DNA of 64,000 nt from Atriophallophorus winterbourni (Eukaryota; Platyhelminthes; Trematoda; Plagiorchiida; Microphallidae), in NCBI GenBank assembly GCA_013407085.1, contig JACCGJ010004934.1:82912-146911 (forward strand), read 5' to 3'. Shown one piece after another: positions 32,850 through 43,475 of this stretch. The notes below the pieces were generated by a model. It had not been told where the DNA came from and did no database searches. It saw only the letters and a list, made by a program, of their open reading frames with translations. Positions within the stretch are counted from its first letter, which is position 1; each line of letters begins with the position of its first letter. The translations under genes were made by a program, and so were the position numbers.

Positions 32850-34020
32850 ATTCAAGATTTATGGTTGAAAATGCTATTAAATTTACAATAACCATACAGA
32901 GGAACAATAGTTACAAATGTATATAGTTATATATGTATAACTAAAATAAAAATCAATGGGACCATGATAGTTTATCAATAGTTGGGGGCATAATTCGGAT
33001 TAGCTCTCATATAATTATCAAGTTTTGATTTGATTGTAGATACACTGTTTGAGCTTACCAGATCGGAAGGTACGGAATTCCAAACAAAGCACTCACGCAC
33101 CGAATAAAAATACCTGCAGCAGTTTCGTTTAGATTGTGGAATGGAAAAATAAGTCCAGGGGGTAGGAAACGGTAGTGAGTATTTTGTATGCAACGAAGAG
33201 GTCACCTCGCATTCTCATTTGTACAAATTTCCTCAGCTCAAGTCGTCTGTGTCGCCAAGCGAATGGCATATTTTCTAGTCCAATGACAGGCTTAGTAGAT
33301 CTTCGGTATATGTGATCCAGAGGTAAGATGTCCCTTTTGGAGCCATGGTGTTCAGGCTTGCGCAACATAGTCTAGAACCGGGTGTATATATGTGTTCATC
33401 ATGAGAGGAAAACAGCATGGGTAAAAACGTCCAAATATCCGCCGTAACATGCCGAGCAGCCGTGACGCGCTTTTGTAAAAGGCTTCACAGTGTAGACCAT
33501 TTTTCAAACTACCACAAATGTAGACACCCTGATCTTTTTCTTCAGTGTACCCCAGGTTTATGTTGCCGAGGTTATATTGATAGGAGTGGCCAAGGTCATA
33601 TTTAATGACGGTTTATTTTCAGATGACCAGATGTACAAAGCACCCTAATCGTTTTGCAGCAAAATACAATCATCAACATTGCTGAATTGCCTCCACAGTT
33701 TTATATCGTCAGCAAACAATACCATCTTACCGTCATTAGTTATTGGTTTATCGTTCATATAGACCAGGAACAGTATTAGTCCAAGCACTGAGCCTTGTGT
33801 ACCACCACTAGTGACATCTATTTTCTTCGACAATAGGTTGTCCACACGAACTCTGATGTATCTGCTGCTGAGGTAATCACTTAACAATACCGTGTTTCTT
33901 TAGTTTGTTTGAGAGTAAATTATGATCTACTCTGTAGAAAGCATTAGAAATGTCTAACTAGCACGTTTGAATACACACACCCCTCATCTACAACCCTCGC
34001 CCAATCTTCTAAGCTTGTCA
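32850..34020 (-). mobile_element. CR1/jockey-like LINE, RT catalytic block to 3' end
   Basis: The minus strand from 33887 reads LSDYLSSRYIRVRVDNLLSK, VTSGGTQGSVLGLILFLVYM and MVLFADDIKLW, so the catalytic FADD is intact in this piece. The C-terminal region follows at 33368-33129 (DHIYRRSTKPVIGLENMPFA, RMRGDLFVAYKIL) and 33205-32975 (YSVRECFVWNSVPSDLVSSN, SKLDNYM). The 3' tail reaches 32850. Frameshifts separate these pieces. The part upstream of the RT (to about 34020) is decayed. Confidence 0.83.
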
Positions 34021-34039
34021 GCAAATTTGTTAGACAAGA

Positions 34040-34918
34040 GAGATTTCCCCTTTCGCTAAGCGCTCGATTGCCCTATTGAGCTCATCAAAAGTAGCGGTAG
34101 TATCTAGATGTTCAATGGTTGGCAAACGCTCAACATTTTCAAGTACATGAAATAAAACTGTACTGACCCTAGACGAAGAGAGGAGATGTGGTCTACTAAT
34201 ATTTCCATCTGCCGAGTTTTATCAACAATCTGGTTAATAGATACAGACGTAATGGGTGCCGTTTGAATTTTGTTTGAAACAATGTCTTTCTTAATCCAAT
34301 CATTTATCATTTTATCCAGTATCTGCAGCGTTTGGTATACAATAATCATTTGTACATCTTCTTGCAGTCTGTTGGACCTTATTCGTAGCTCTTCATTGAT
34401 GTTGTAAGTTTTTATCTGTTGACATAACTTTGAACCTCAAAATGCTTACCGTTTCTCATTCAGCACAATACTCATCTCTCAAGTTTTTGCTTTGCACCAG
34501 TCGCTTGTTCGAGCTTCCTTCTGACCGTGCGTGGAAAGTGCAACTTGGCATATGCAGCTTTACATCGATTTCCAGATTTCTCAAGCCGATTCGTTTGGGT
34601 TTGTCCTGTTGAACTCGGGTGTGAAGGCTTTGCAGATCACGCAGATAGCTTAGGTTCACGCAGACGAGTGACGTCTTTCTTTTTCTTAGCAGACAATTTG
34701 TTGCGGTGAAATCTCGTATGGGAATGCTTCCGTTTCGCACAAACAAGCGAATGGTTATTTTCGCAGTCTGCTCTTTGATATGATCTGGTGAGAAGTAAGC
34801 TCACTATATTAGAGCGCCTAACAAGAATCTGATCAATCCTAAGCAAATGTTTAGAGCTAGGATGTTTCCAATCAACAGTTGGTTCTGTTTGAATAAACGT
34901 GTTACTAATAAAAAGTCT
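34040..34918 (-). mobile_element. RTE-like LINE, linker and endonuclease end, minus strand
   Basis: At 34349-34104 the minus strand reads VDKTRQMEILVDHISSL, the pre-RT linker, and at 34846-34640 QILVRRSNIVSLLLTRSYQR and VCAKRKHSHTRFHRNKLS, the end of the endonuclease (compare LILVRRTNIGSVLVTR at 12.3 kb). Between them lie decayed linker sequences (HMPSCTFHARSE). The right part is included in the 872-bp tandem duplication. Confidence 0.8.
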
Positions 34919-35520
34919 GATCTTGACAAGCTTGCCTATATGTCAAATTGGACTGGCATTAATTTAAGTTTCGTGTACTCCTAGTGCGATCTTAGTACGA
35001 CAGCTTCCATGCGGCCTTTACTGTCATGCGTCATGTCAGGCTTTCCGCATCACTCCACGATAAAATACTAGAATAGGCAAACACCCCTTTGAGTATGCTT
35101 ACTACAAGTCCGAAGCCTAACTACCTACTGTGATAAGGTATTGTACCGACTGTAGAAAGGTCACTCTAGGTTACTGTTCTACCAAGCTATGCTTTTGTGT
35201 GGAATATATTCACTGCGATGTGGCATTTTTGAATTTTTACCCACTACAGCGTTCACTTACCCCTATTCGTGAATCGAATCTCTGTGCATTATTTCTCCTT
35301 CTCGTTGCTAGTATTTTCTGTTACCTGTAATAATTCTAACCTTTTAGTTTTGTACTTAATTTGTGCTTCTGTTACCTCTTTTCACATTAATAAGTTCACG
35401 CATTTGAACCCAGTAGGCATTCTTGGTCATTGAAAATTTCTGCTGGTTTCATCGATCCTTCGAAATCTAAACTTTTGGAGTTATTTGCCTCACATTGTCT
35501 AACGCATTCACATGATTTAG
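34649..35520. repeat. 872-bp tandem duplication, unit 1
   Basis: This segment is repeated head to tail at 35521-36391 with about half a dozen visible differences (for example ttttcg/ttgtcg near 34760 and ggtattg/cgtattg near 35137). It contains the end of an RTE endonuclease (minus, to about 34918) and then about 600 bp of unrelated sequence. The near identity points to a recent duplication or an assembly artefact. Confidence 0.93.
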
Positions 35521-36391
35521 CTTAGGTTCACGCAGACGAGTGACGTCTTTCTTTTTCTTAGCAGACAATTTGTTGCGGTGAAATCTCGTATGGGAATGCT
35601 TCCGTTTCGCACAAACAAGCGAATGGTTATTGTCGCAGTCTGCTCTTTGATATGATCTGGTGAGGAGTAAGCTCACTATATTAGAGCGCCTAACAAGAAT
35701 CTGATCAATCTTAAGCAAATGTTTAGAGCTAGGATGTTTCCAATCAACAGTTGGTTCTGTTTGAATAAACGTGTTACTAATAAAAAGTCTGATCTTGACA
35801 AGCTTGCCTATATGTCAAATTGGACTGGCATTAATTTAAGTTTCGTGTACTCCTAGTGCGATCTTAGTACGACAGCTTCCATGCGGCCTTCACTGTCATG
35901 CGTCATGTCAGGCTTTCCGCATCACTCCACGATAAAATACTAGAATAGGCAAACACCCCTTTGAGTATGCTTACTACAAGTCCGAAGCCTAACTACCTAC
36001 TGTGATATCGTATTGTACCGACTGTAGAAAGGTCACTCTAGGTTACTGTTCTACCAAGCTATGCTTTTGTGTGGAATATATTCACTGCGATGTGGCATTT
36101 TTGAATTTTTACCCACTACAGCGTTCACTTACCCCTATTCGTGAATCGAATCTCTGTGCATTATTTCTCCTTCTCGTTGCTAGTATTTTCTGTTACCTGT
36201 AATAATTCTAACCTTTTAGTTTTGTACTTAATTTGTGCTTCTGTTACCTCTTTTCACATTAATAAGTTCACGCATTTGAACCCAGTAGGCATTCTTGGTC
36301 ATTGAAAATTTCTGCTGGTTTCATCGATCCTTCGAAATCTAAACTTTTGGAGTTATTTGCCTCACATTGTCTAACGCATTCACATGATTTA
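35521..36391. repeat. 872-bp tandem duplication, unit 2
   Basis: See unit 1. Its right part continues past 36391 into unique sequence (accgcgctgctacttg), whereas unit 1 passes straight into unit 2. The flanking unique sequences show only a few bases of homology (tta). Confidence 0.93.
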
Positions 36392-37405
36392 ACCGCGCTG
36401 CTACTTGACTTCGATGGGTCCATGAATTGTGGACGAACTACGGTCGTCCCATCTCTGACGCGGTGTAAGGTAACTACTTGTCTCACACGTCTTGTTTTCT
36501 AGAGACCAACATTCACTACATGTCATTGTCCTCATGAAGCATTGATCTGGAGCCAGTCGAATTGCCAATCGGGAAAAGTAGATGAGTAGCTATGTCGCGT
36601 AAGATTTACCACCAACTGAGGTGAATCTTTTTGACCTTACCGCCCAGAGAAACGAATATATCCAACTAAGGCTAGCATTATGGGTAGCTTTTTTATTAAA
36701 TCGCGCCTTAGCGTATTCCTGTCACCTGGCTGTTTCTCTTAACTAGGCTTTGTGAATTAGGCGCGCTATAACAAGCATTCTTACCAGGGGCTCGATCATC
36801 TCAAACGCGCAAGAATCATCATCATCATTCCGGTGATGATGTTAATTTAAATTAAATCTGATCAACGCAACGTGGTTTTTGTTGGTGTTCCGAACATACC
36901 TGCAGTGCTTCGGATAGCGAAATACAGCATCATGGTTACAAATAGTGGCTCTACGTTGTCAAGTGCATCGTGACCGTCGTGCTGGACACATTTAGAATAT
37001 CTCAGTCACCAAATTATAAATTTGATGAGTCAAACATTTTTAACAAAAGGTTCGAAAGAATCAATCAGGGCCCACTTGAAAGCAAGTCATAGGAAAACCA
37101 CAATCCGTTGCCTATATACACAGCCACAATGTCTTGTGAGCATACAACCCGAAATGAAAGATGTATCTATTCAGCACTCACTTTACGTTATAGACATGGT
37201 TCCAACCTCATGTGAGTGATCACAAGCTATATATTTCGAGCAAGACTCTTTTTCGAGTCACCGTTTAGGAGCAGCTTCTAGAGTAGGATTCAAGGATTTA
37301 TGATAATAAACTTAGTACTGTAAAACAACATTGCATTACGGTTTGAATATATAGTATAATATATAGATAAGGCTGTATATAGTATATATATATATATATG
37401 TATAT
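36392..37405. other. Unassigned
   Basis: Includes a short imperfect inverted pair (36318-36350 with 36398-36432) and a small atcatc run near 36830. The open frame 37022-37219 is not recognised. The 600-bp non-RTE part of the duplicated unit may extend into this area. Confidence 0.25.
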
Positions 37406-37689
37406 CAGTGGTTCTTAACCTTTTTTGTTGGTACCGAACCCTAAATGTTCCATACATGCATTCATCTAACCTTCCGTAGTTCGAAAAATAAAATATTTTT
37501 TGTTCCAATTCAAAACATATGTATATAACTATATACTGTATAAGTTTACAAACTGTCTCATGCATTAAAATATTCAAGCGCTCCTTGTCTCATGCATCAT
37601 TTGCGCACAAAATCACTGTGTTGAAAGAAAAAAAGCAACACAACATGAATTTCGCACATAAACTAACACGAAAAAATAATTAATCATTA

Positions 37690-38125
37690 CCGCAAATCAA
37701 TGTGACCGTTGTTTTTGCATCACAGCGACAATTTCAGGAATGCGCGGCTTCGTCTTGGCAAGTGCCACTTTCATATAATTTACACAACAAAGTTTGTTCT
37801 TTTTCTTCGTTTTTATGTTTACCATCATCGAAAAAGACTGCTCGCGAAGATATGTTGTAACAAACGGTATGAGATTCTCGAGGGCGTTCTTAGCAATAAG
37901 AGGGTACGCAACTACTTGGTGACACCAAATCGTTGAGAGCTTTGTTGTTCTGAAGAGTTGCTCTTAAACCTGGCTCACCTGCAGTTAAATGATTTCGTCC
38001 AGGTATTCATCATTCACATCTGCTGTCGCAACACTGAACGTGAACGTCTGTCTCACTCATGCTGGATATGAGTTTCTGGTGGGGAATGTATCCGTCGAGA
38101 GACTTTGCGAGCTCATACAAGTGCA
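37690..38125 (-). pseudogene. hAT transposase C-terminus (dimerisation region)
   Basis: Minus strand, frame-shifted: HLYELAKSLDGYIPHQ (about 38120-38075), then AYPLIAKNALENLIPFVTTY, LREQSFSMMVNIKTKKKNKL and MKVALAKTKPRIPEIV (37905-37730). These match the hAT C-terminal dimerisation block (YP-L---A---L-PF-TTYLCE-GFS, then LR-AL---KP-I). Confidence 0.85.
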
Positions 38126-38164
38126 TTACACTTATTTATATTTATATTTTTACACAATCATTTA

Positions 38165-38636
38165 AAAATGACAAAGTGCCACCCAATCAATTTGGGTGTG
38201 GGCGTGATACTACCCGGTTGCCCAGGCCGAAGTAGAGGAGTTGATCTTGAGGACTCCCACCTCAAGCCTTTGACCCGAAAGCCTAACCCGCAAGGCAGCG
38301 GAGCGAGATTAAGGATCGCACCTATCGGGGCCGGATACTGTAGGTACAGTTCACAAGACATTCGCGAGGTAGAGACCAAGCAGGGACTCCCGACATCATC
38401 CCAACCAGTCGAGCCGGTGATCCTTGCGGATTCATACGCCTCTTCTGGTATACAATGTCCGCGAGGGACAAGGAGACAAGGAGACTGTGTGTGTCTGGCT
38501 TCTCACCATTGACCAATTTGGTATGAGCAACTCTGAAGATGCCACGAAGACATCACCCAGTATAGCTCAATGGATCATCGAGGCACGCAAGCCGCTGCAC
38601 CACGTCAAGGTCCAGTCTCGGCGCAACGGACCAAGA
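38165..38636. mobile_element. GC-rich insert within the hAT element
   Basis: About 470 bp distinctly GC-richer than the flanks, open on the plus strand to 38512 and also on the minus strand. The hAT transposase reading stops at DIFDAL on its right edge and resumes at HLYEL on its left, with some 80 residues missing. I do not recognise the insert; it may be the leader of a LINE. No target duplication was identified. Confidence 0.6.
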
Positions 38637-39600
38637 GCATCAAATATATCGGCCATGTACGCTAAAATGAGAATGAACTCAGAATGTTCGAAGTAATCTG
38701 CATGACAATGTTGGTGCTCTCGCAAACCAGGGCTAATTCCACACGCATGGCAAAAACACGATTCAGCACCTTACCCCGAGATAACCAGCGAACGTTTGAA
38801 TGATACAGAAGTACTTCGAATTCAGAGCACATTTCATTACACAGCTCTTTGAAGATGCGGTGCTTCTGAGCACTGTTTCGCACATAGTTCACACATTCCA
38901 CTACAATTTTTATTACTTCTGCGAGTTTTGGACGCTATGTTCTTGTTGCCAATGCATGCTTGTACATAACACAGTGCGTAACAATGATGTGTGATGCATT
39001 GGCTTTCACCAGCGAACTGAACCCAGATTTTTGTCCCAGCATGACTGGAGTTCCGTCCGAACAAACTGCAGAAACCATATCCCACGCAGGATCGTTGTCT
39101 CTGAAGAAATCATCCACAAGTTTCTTCACGTCGATTGCTTTAGTTCTTGTTGTGAGAGGCCTACAAAATGAGAAGTCTTCATTACCATGTCGTTTTTCAC
39201 ATAGCGCACAAACACAGAAAGCTGGCTTAGACTGGAAATATCGGTGCTCTCGTCGAGTTGGAGGCTGAATTTTGCAGGGCTTGAAATCAGATCTGTAACT
39301 ACTTGTGCTAGGATATCTCTGCGCATGTCATCTATTCTGCCGCTGATGGTGTCATTTAAAAGAGGAATTTGGGACAACTTATTTTCAGCAGCTTTTCCCA
39401 GCATAATATTCGCCATCTTCAACGCAGCTGGTTTTACGAGTGTTTCACCAATGGTGTGTGGTTTGCCCTGCTTTGCAATGAAGTACGCAACTTCGTATGA
39501 TGCTGTTAAGACCGGTCGGTCGATGGGTACAAAGCTGAAAACAGGCAGAGTAGCCTTTTCATCGAATCTATAGCTAGCATATCAATCATTATCTTGAATA
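38637..39600 (-). pseudogene. hAT transposase, catalytic region
   Basis: From 39573 the minus strand reads SYEVAYFIAKQGKPHTIGET, MLGKAAENKLSQIPLLNDTI, RRDILAQVVTDLISSPAKFS and LQLDESTDISSLSQLSVFVR (catalytic Asp in LDEST), then KLVDDFFRDN, CSDGTPVMLGQKSGFSSLVK (second Asp region), THCVMYKHALAT, and, after frame changes, KHRIFKELCNEMCSEFEVLL and HSNVRWLSRGKVLNRVFAMR (the RWLS-G-VL-RVFELR block with the catalytic Glu side). It ends with AYMADIFDAL. The N-terminal BED finger is missing. Frameshifts near 39100, 38840 and 38700 disable it. Confidence 0.92.
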
Positions 39601-39640
39601 TGGTCTGGCATCGTGTTAGCCATTATCGAAAATAGAGAAT

Positions 39641-39705
39641 GCTCATATTATTCTGTGGTTTTTGTAACGCTATATGCTTTTAACACCATTAACATTGAAT
39701 TGAAC
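39641..39705 (+). mobile_element. CR1-like LINE 3' tail
   Basis: The text atattattctgtggttttt, gctatatgcttt, accattaacattgaattga is nearly the same as the last 65 bases of the CR1 copy ending at 10336. Only the tail is present, so it is a heavily 5'-truncated insertion at the broken end of the hAT. Confidence 0.75.
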
Positions 39706-39822
39706 GTTCTCGCGGCAATTTAATGAAGTGTGTTATGTGAAGTGTCAGATTGTGATTGCGCGTCGGGAGATGGAACTAAATTTGAATAGGTGTCGGAGAG
39801 GTCATATGGATTATTCGGTATA

Positions 39823-40266
39823 TCAGGAATAGGCCAACACCTCGTATGCATGTACTCTCGAAATTACGCAGTCGAATAAGTCAAGTCGGTTTATGCAATA
39901 CGGTAAACATTTTGGTTGCCTAACGGTACTTTCTATCGAGTGGAGATATGTTTTATTCAACCATGGTGCCCCAGCTTGCGCGGTATAGTCACAAGTGACT
40001 GTTTGAATGTGCAGAGTATCTTCAGAAAAAATTAAGGTGGGAATCGTATTAAAATTCGTCAGAGTTAGCCGAGTATGTAGCATGCATGGTTGAAGGCGCG
40101 AGCAGACTATTTTTCTGCAATCTACATACCCAGATACTTTGACGTTTTCATAATGTACTTCACTCAAGCCTTTTATTGTTAAAGAAGTATGAAAATTGAT
40201 GAGTATTCCTCTATTGCTGAGTTTTCTAACCTGTAACATTATACGCTTTTCATATTCACCAAACAC
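39823..40266 (-). mobile_element. CR1-like ORF2 C-terminal piece in composite copy A
   Basis: An uninterrupted 147-codon frame. Its second half reads CDYTAQAGAPWLNKTYLHSI, ESTVRQPKCLPYCINRLDLF and DCVISRVHAYEVLAYS, the CR1 'Y-VQAWAPWL-KD---LE-VQR-ATK...RL-LL-L' region. The first half (EYEKRIMLQVRKLSNRGILI) is not recognised and is shared with the composite copies at 51.5 and 57.4 kb. Confidence 0.65.
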
Positions 40267-40329
40267 AAAGAACCGCTTACATGTTTTTCTTACTTAATCA
40301 ACCTTTTTTTCTCAATTTCGGTGAGTTAC

Positions 40330-40480
40330 ATTTAAAAAGAATCGCAAAAAGTTGTTTGTTCAATAGATCATCAAAATGTGTTGCCTCGCTATCTCTCTCT
40401 GATTGATAAACTATTCTCCGATGTTTTCCAGCCTCGATCGTTTACAAGGTTAACAGCGAAAAGCGTTTCTTATGATATGA
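40330..40480 (-). pseudogene. Exon-like block, composite copy A (internal deletion)
   Basis: The minus strand reads RIVYQSERDSEATHFDDLLN, matching IVSQSERDSEETQFDDLLNK of the longer copy at 47.77-48.01 kb, but lacks about 100 bp between the acceptor-side half and this part. Confidence 0.5.
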
Positions 40481-40644
40481 TTATTTTTACCAACCCTAAA
40501 GCTGTCGGAACATTTTGCACCGTTAACGTTTTATAAATTTCAGGAATTTCATCTTTCAAACTTACGTTTACTCATGAGTAACAAGTTATCAGCATAATTG
40601 TTCAAATTATCCTGGACACGGTGCCACGAAATAAGCTAAACGTG

Positions 40645-41030
40645 GACGATCAATGTTATGAAACGAGGATGTTTCCAAGAGACTTTATGCAGTGGCTTTG
40701 CTAGAAATTTATGTTAAAGAACGAAATTGTGAACTATGCGAATAGTTTCAAAAGGCGTTTTCTTATTTCATTTATTCTACTGTAAAGCTTTCTAGACAAT
40801 TAGGCCAAGACTCGTAATCTGCACTCTCACAAACATTTCCTCAATTACTGTATACACTTTTTCTTAGCATGGTTTTGGTGACTGTTGTGAGATTATCTCA
40901 CATAACAGCATGTGCGGGACTGCATTGAGTGCTGTATGTCAAAAACCATCAATGTCACCAGCGGCCTCCATCAAATTTCAATGCCCTATCCTTTTCTTGT
41001 TATACATGATGTTTCCCAAATATTACCATG
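40645..41030 (-). mobile_element. RTE-like endonuclease fragment, composite copy A
   Basis: Minus strand, badly decayed: ESADYESWPNCLESFTVE (about 40850-40800; compare GAEYESWQICLGRLGV at 12.55 kb) and a K-P--VSWKHP equivalent near 40670. The target site later used by the satellite-derived insert (gtggacgatcaa) is uninterrupted here, at 40645-40656. Confidence 0.7.
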
Positions 41031-41089
41031 CGAGATGGTACGTTTTGCTAATGTCAGAAAAATAATGAAAGAAATCTGATCCACTGAAT

Positions 41090-41635
41090 ATTGCTCAATG
41101 CTGAAAGAGCAGTTGGATGCTCAGTATCTCTGGTCTCAAATGAATCTGATGCCTTTCAACAAACATAAATGTAAAATGTTACAACTTGGCCGGCAATACG
41201 TGTACACATATAATCTTAAACATAAAAACCTCACATGGACAACCATTAAGAACGGTCATTGGTATCTGGATTACTTATAATCTGAAACCAAATAGCCATT
41301 GCCAGAAAGTATTCAACAGCGCATGTGGTATCTTGGGAATGCTGAGGAGTATAGTTGGATGGTTCTCCCAAAAGGCTTCCACGTATTATTGAATTACTTA
41401 CTTACATCCATCCAACGATAGAGTACATGATCCCACCGTGGCTGTGAAAAGCCATTGGATTGCTAGATAGAATGAACCACCGAGACATGAAGCTAGTTAA
41501 AGGGATGCAGCACATCCCATATCAAGAGCGAATGGCCATGCTGGGATTGGCTGATTTCAATCAAGCCGTAATGAGGCGACAGCTAACCACAATTTGTTCT
41601 TCTTTTTCCGTCGACGAGTAGGAGGAACCACGATT
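41090..41635 (+). mobile_element. CR1-like ORF2 thumb and C-terminus, composite copy A
   Basis: The plus strand reads LKEQLDAQYLWSQMNLMPFN, KHKCKMLQLGRQYVYTYNL, then (frame +1) LKPNSHCQKVFNSACGILGM and LRSIVGWFS; after 41400 LEYMIPPWL, HRDMKLVKGMQHIPYQERMA and MLGLADFNQAVMRRQL. This is the region after the catalytic Asp pair: LQ-DLD-L--WS--W-M-FN--KC--L--G, then the connection region. Confidence 0.82.
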
Positions 41636-42109
41636 CTAACATACAAAATTTATTCAATATATCAAATCATCGCATACAAAGATGAACAGAATGATGTACG
41701 AATATACACTATTATTGAACTGTAAAATGTAATTTTATTCTGTCCGTGTTTGTTTAACATGGAACACTTCAACGTCTACCGTTACACACTCAATTTAGAC
41801 AGAAATGTGCTGCGCCAGTTGTCAATTAAACAAAATATCTTTGAACATCCGCGATTGTAGAATTTTTCAATTTGGGAAACCATTTTCGTTCTCATACGAT
41901 TGAGTGGTACATATCATAGAAACATCTTGGCATCTGGATGAGCGGATACTTGAAAAACAGTCAGTCGTGAATTTGGAATGATTAAGGCCATTGAATGATT
42001 TCTTTTCCGAGTAAGGAGCATGGGATTGATTAGATGTTTAACAGGATGATTTTCTGGAGGCAGAAAAATTTCCGCGGTAAATCGGGTGACGAAATATTAT
42101 TACAAGGCG

Positions 42110-42800
42110 TCACTTTCCGTCAACCCCCAAACAACACAACACAGCCAACCCCGCGGTATCGATTGTTGTGCTTTGATTTGTACATTTGGTTTGCCCAGTT
42201 AACATGACACGATCTGATGTTTGCGAAACATACGTCGTCTGAAAGACAGTCGTCAGTGGTAAGGTCAAATCGGTCACGTGTCGCAACTGTTCCTGCACGT
42301 GTCAAGCAATTTGTGACAAATCACTGACACCGGAGGCGATATCGATCCTGAATGATGAAAACATGCTGTTTGTAAAAATTGTCGAACTAAACCAAACACA
42401 CAATTAACTGCACGAACAAGTGTCCATCAAAGCAAACAGGATGATAGGATGCTGAGCTTAGAGCTCGGAATCAAAACGTTGAAGGCCTCGGTAGAGACAT
42501 TTGTCACCGCTCAGAGTTCTCAGTTTGCCCTTATAATGGTCGATAAATCGGAAACCACTGACTGTAATATAAATCAGAATGAAGCTGCATCTTCGTAGAT
42601 CATTCGATGCGAAGGTGCAGCTGTTGCAAATGTGCCGTAGAATCTTGAAGAGCGTTCTTTTCATGAAGACGCCACCTTTACAAATGCGACTGTCAAAGGT
42701 CTGTCTGCCGATAAATTCCCTGGTCAGCACAAAGTTACAGAGCCAAACCCACCGGCTGATATTCAAAACCAAAAGTCACGGTCCCAAAGTGGACAAGACA
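42110..42800 (+). mobile_element. Possible CR1-like ORF1 with zinc-finger-like motif, copy A
   Basis: The plus strand from about 42205 reads SDVCETYVV, KTVVSGKVKSVTCRNCSCTC and QAICDKSL. The order V-x-C...V..G.V.x.V.C-x2-C...C resembles the PHD-like finger at the start of ORF1 proteins of some CR1-clade LINEs; the copy near 59.82 kb has His at CSYTCHVICDK, which is closer. Further on LGIKTLKASVETFVTAQSSQ fits a coiled coil. Assigned by motif and position only. It runs opposite to the RT that follows at 42811. Confidence 0.45.
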
Positions 42801-42810
42801 GGTATTTGAT

Positions 42811-43475
42811 CTAAAGCAGGATTATTGAGCATGACCACACTTTTATGTCGTTCGCGAACAGTCCAATCTTATATTTGATGAGAGCCCCTATGTCATTAGC
42901 ACATAGTGCGAACAGGATTGGTCCGAGGACGGATCCCTGAGGCACTCCACATGTCACGGCTACCGAATTCGATAAAGCTCCGTTCACATATACTTGAACA
43001 ATCCGATCATCAGGTAATTTTGCAGCAAGACTAATAGTGTGCCAGTGATACCACAACGTCCAGCTTCTGCAAGAGCATACTGTGATTTGCCAATTCAAAT
43101 GCTTTCGAAATATCGAGGTAACATACATTAATGGTATCCCAAACATCTGCTGCTCGAGGCCAATAGTCAAGGTTAAGTAGAAGGTTGGTAAGGCAGGAGT
43201 ATCCCTTCCTAAAACTGTTGCGCTCCCGGAAATAGCTTATTTTCTTCAAGGTATTTGCTCTCTTTGTTCGCCACGATCCTCTCGAACACCTTCGATACGG
43301 CGGGCAACATGGTAACAGGACTGTAATTTGCGGGCTGTGAAATCCGGGAGATTATATCGGATTTCCATTCCGTCTTTTTGACCAGCGATTGGCAGAATAA
43401 CTGAGTCAGAAGTCCGCATAGAAATTGTACATAATGCTTGAGTATATTGGGCGTAATTTTATCATAACCAGAGAA
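42811..43475 (-). mobile_element. CR1-like RT, composite copy A, minus strand
   Basis: Minus strand: KKISYFRERN, SFRKGYSCLTNLLLNLDYWP (43249-43160), VCYLDISKAFELANHSMLLQ (motif A, with D retained), then VQVYVNGALSNSVAVTCGVP, QGSVLGPILFALCANDIGAL and IGLFANDIKVW, where FADD has become FAND. The upstream edge near 43475 is an abrupt join to a Penelope-like 3' end. Confidence 0.87.

Larger units (their letters stand above)
37406..39640 (-). mobile_element. hAT transposon (ZBED5/SCAND3-like), truncated at its 5' side
   Basis: The left end at 37406 is cagtggttcttaacctttt, the terminal inverted repeat typical of this hAT group. The transposase is on the minus strand (see the separate entries). The other terminal repeat is not found: at about 39640 the sequence changes to a CR1-like 3' tail. 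The target duplication is therefore not visible. Confidence 0.88.

Noticed and set aside
35130..36202. Two identical 66-codon frames (ending FLLLVASIFCYL) as a duplicated gene
   Set aside because: They lie in the 872-bp tandem duplication, have no upstream support, and their identity follows from the recent duplication rather than selection.
36318..36432. Mirror frames with DPSKS and DF-GSM on both strands as an overlapping gene pair
   Set aside because: They result from a short imperfect inverted repeat, so the same residues appear on both strands.
39244..39573. Plus-strand 109-codon frame as a gene
   Set aside because: It is the antisense of the hAT transposase.
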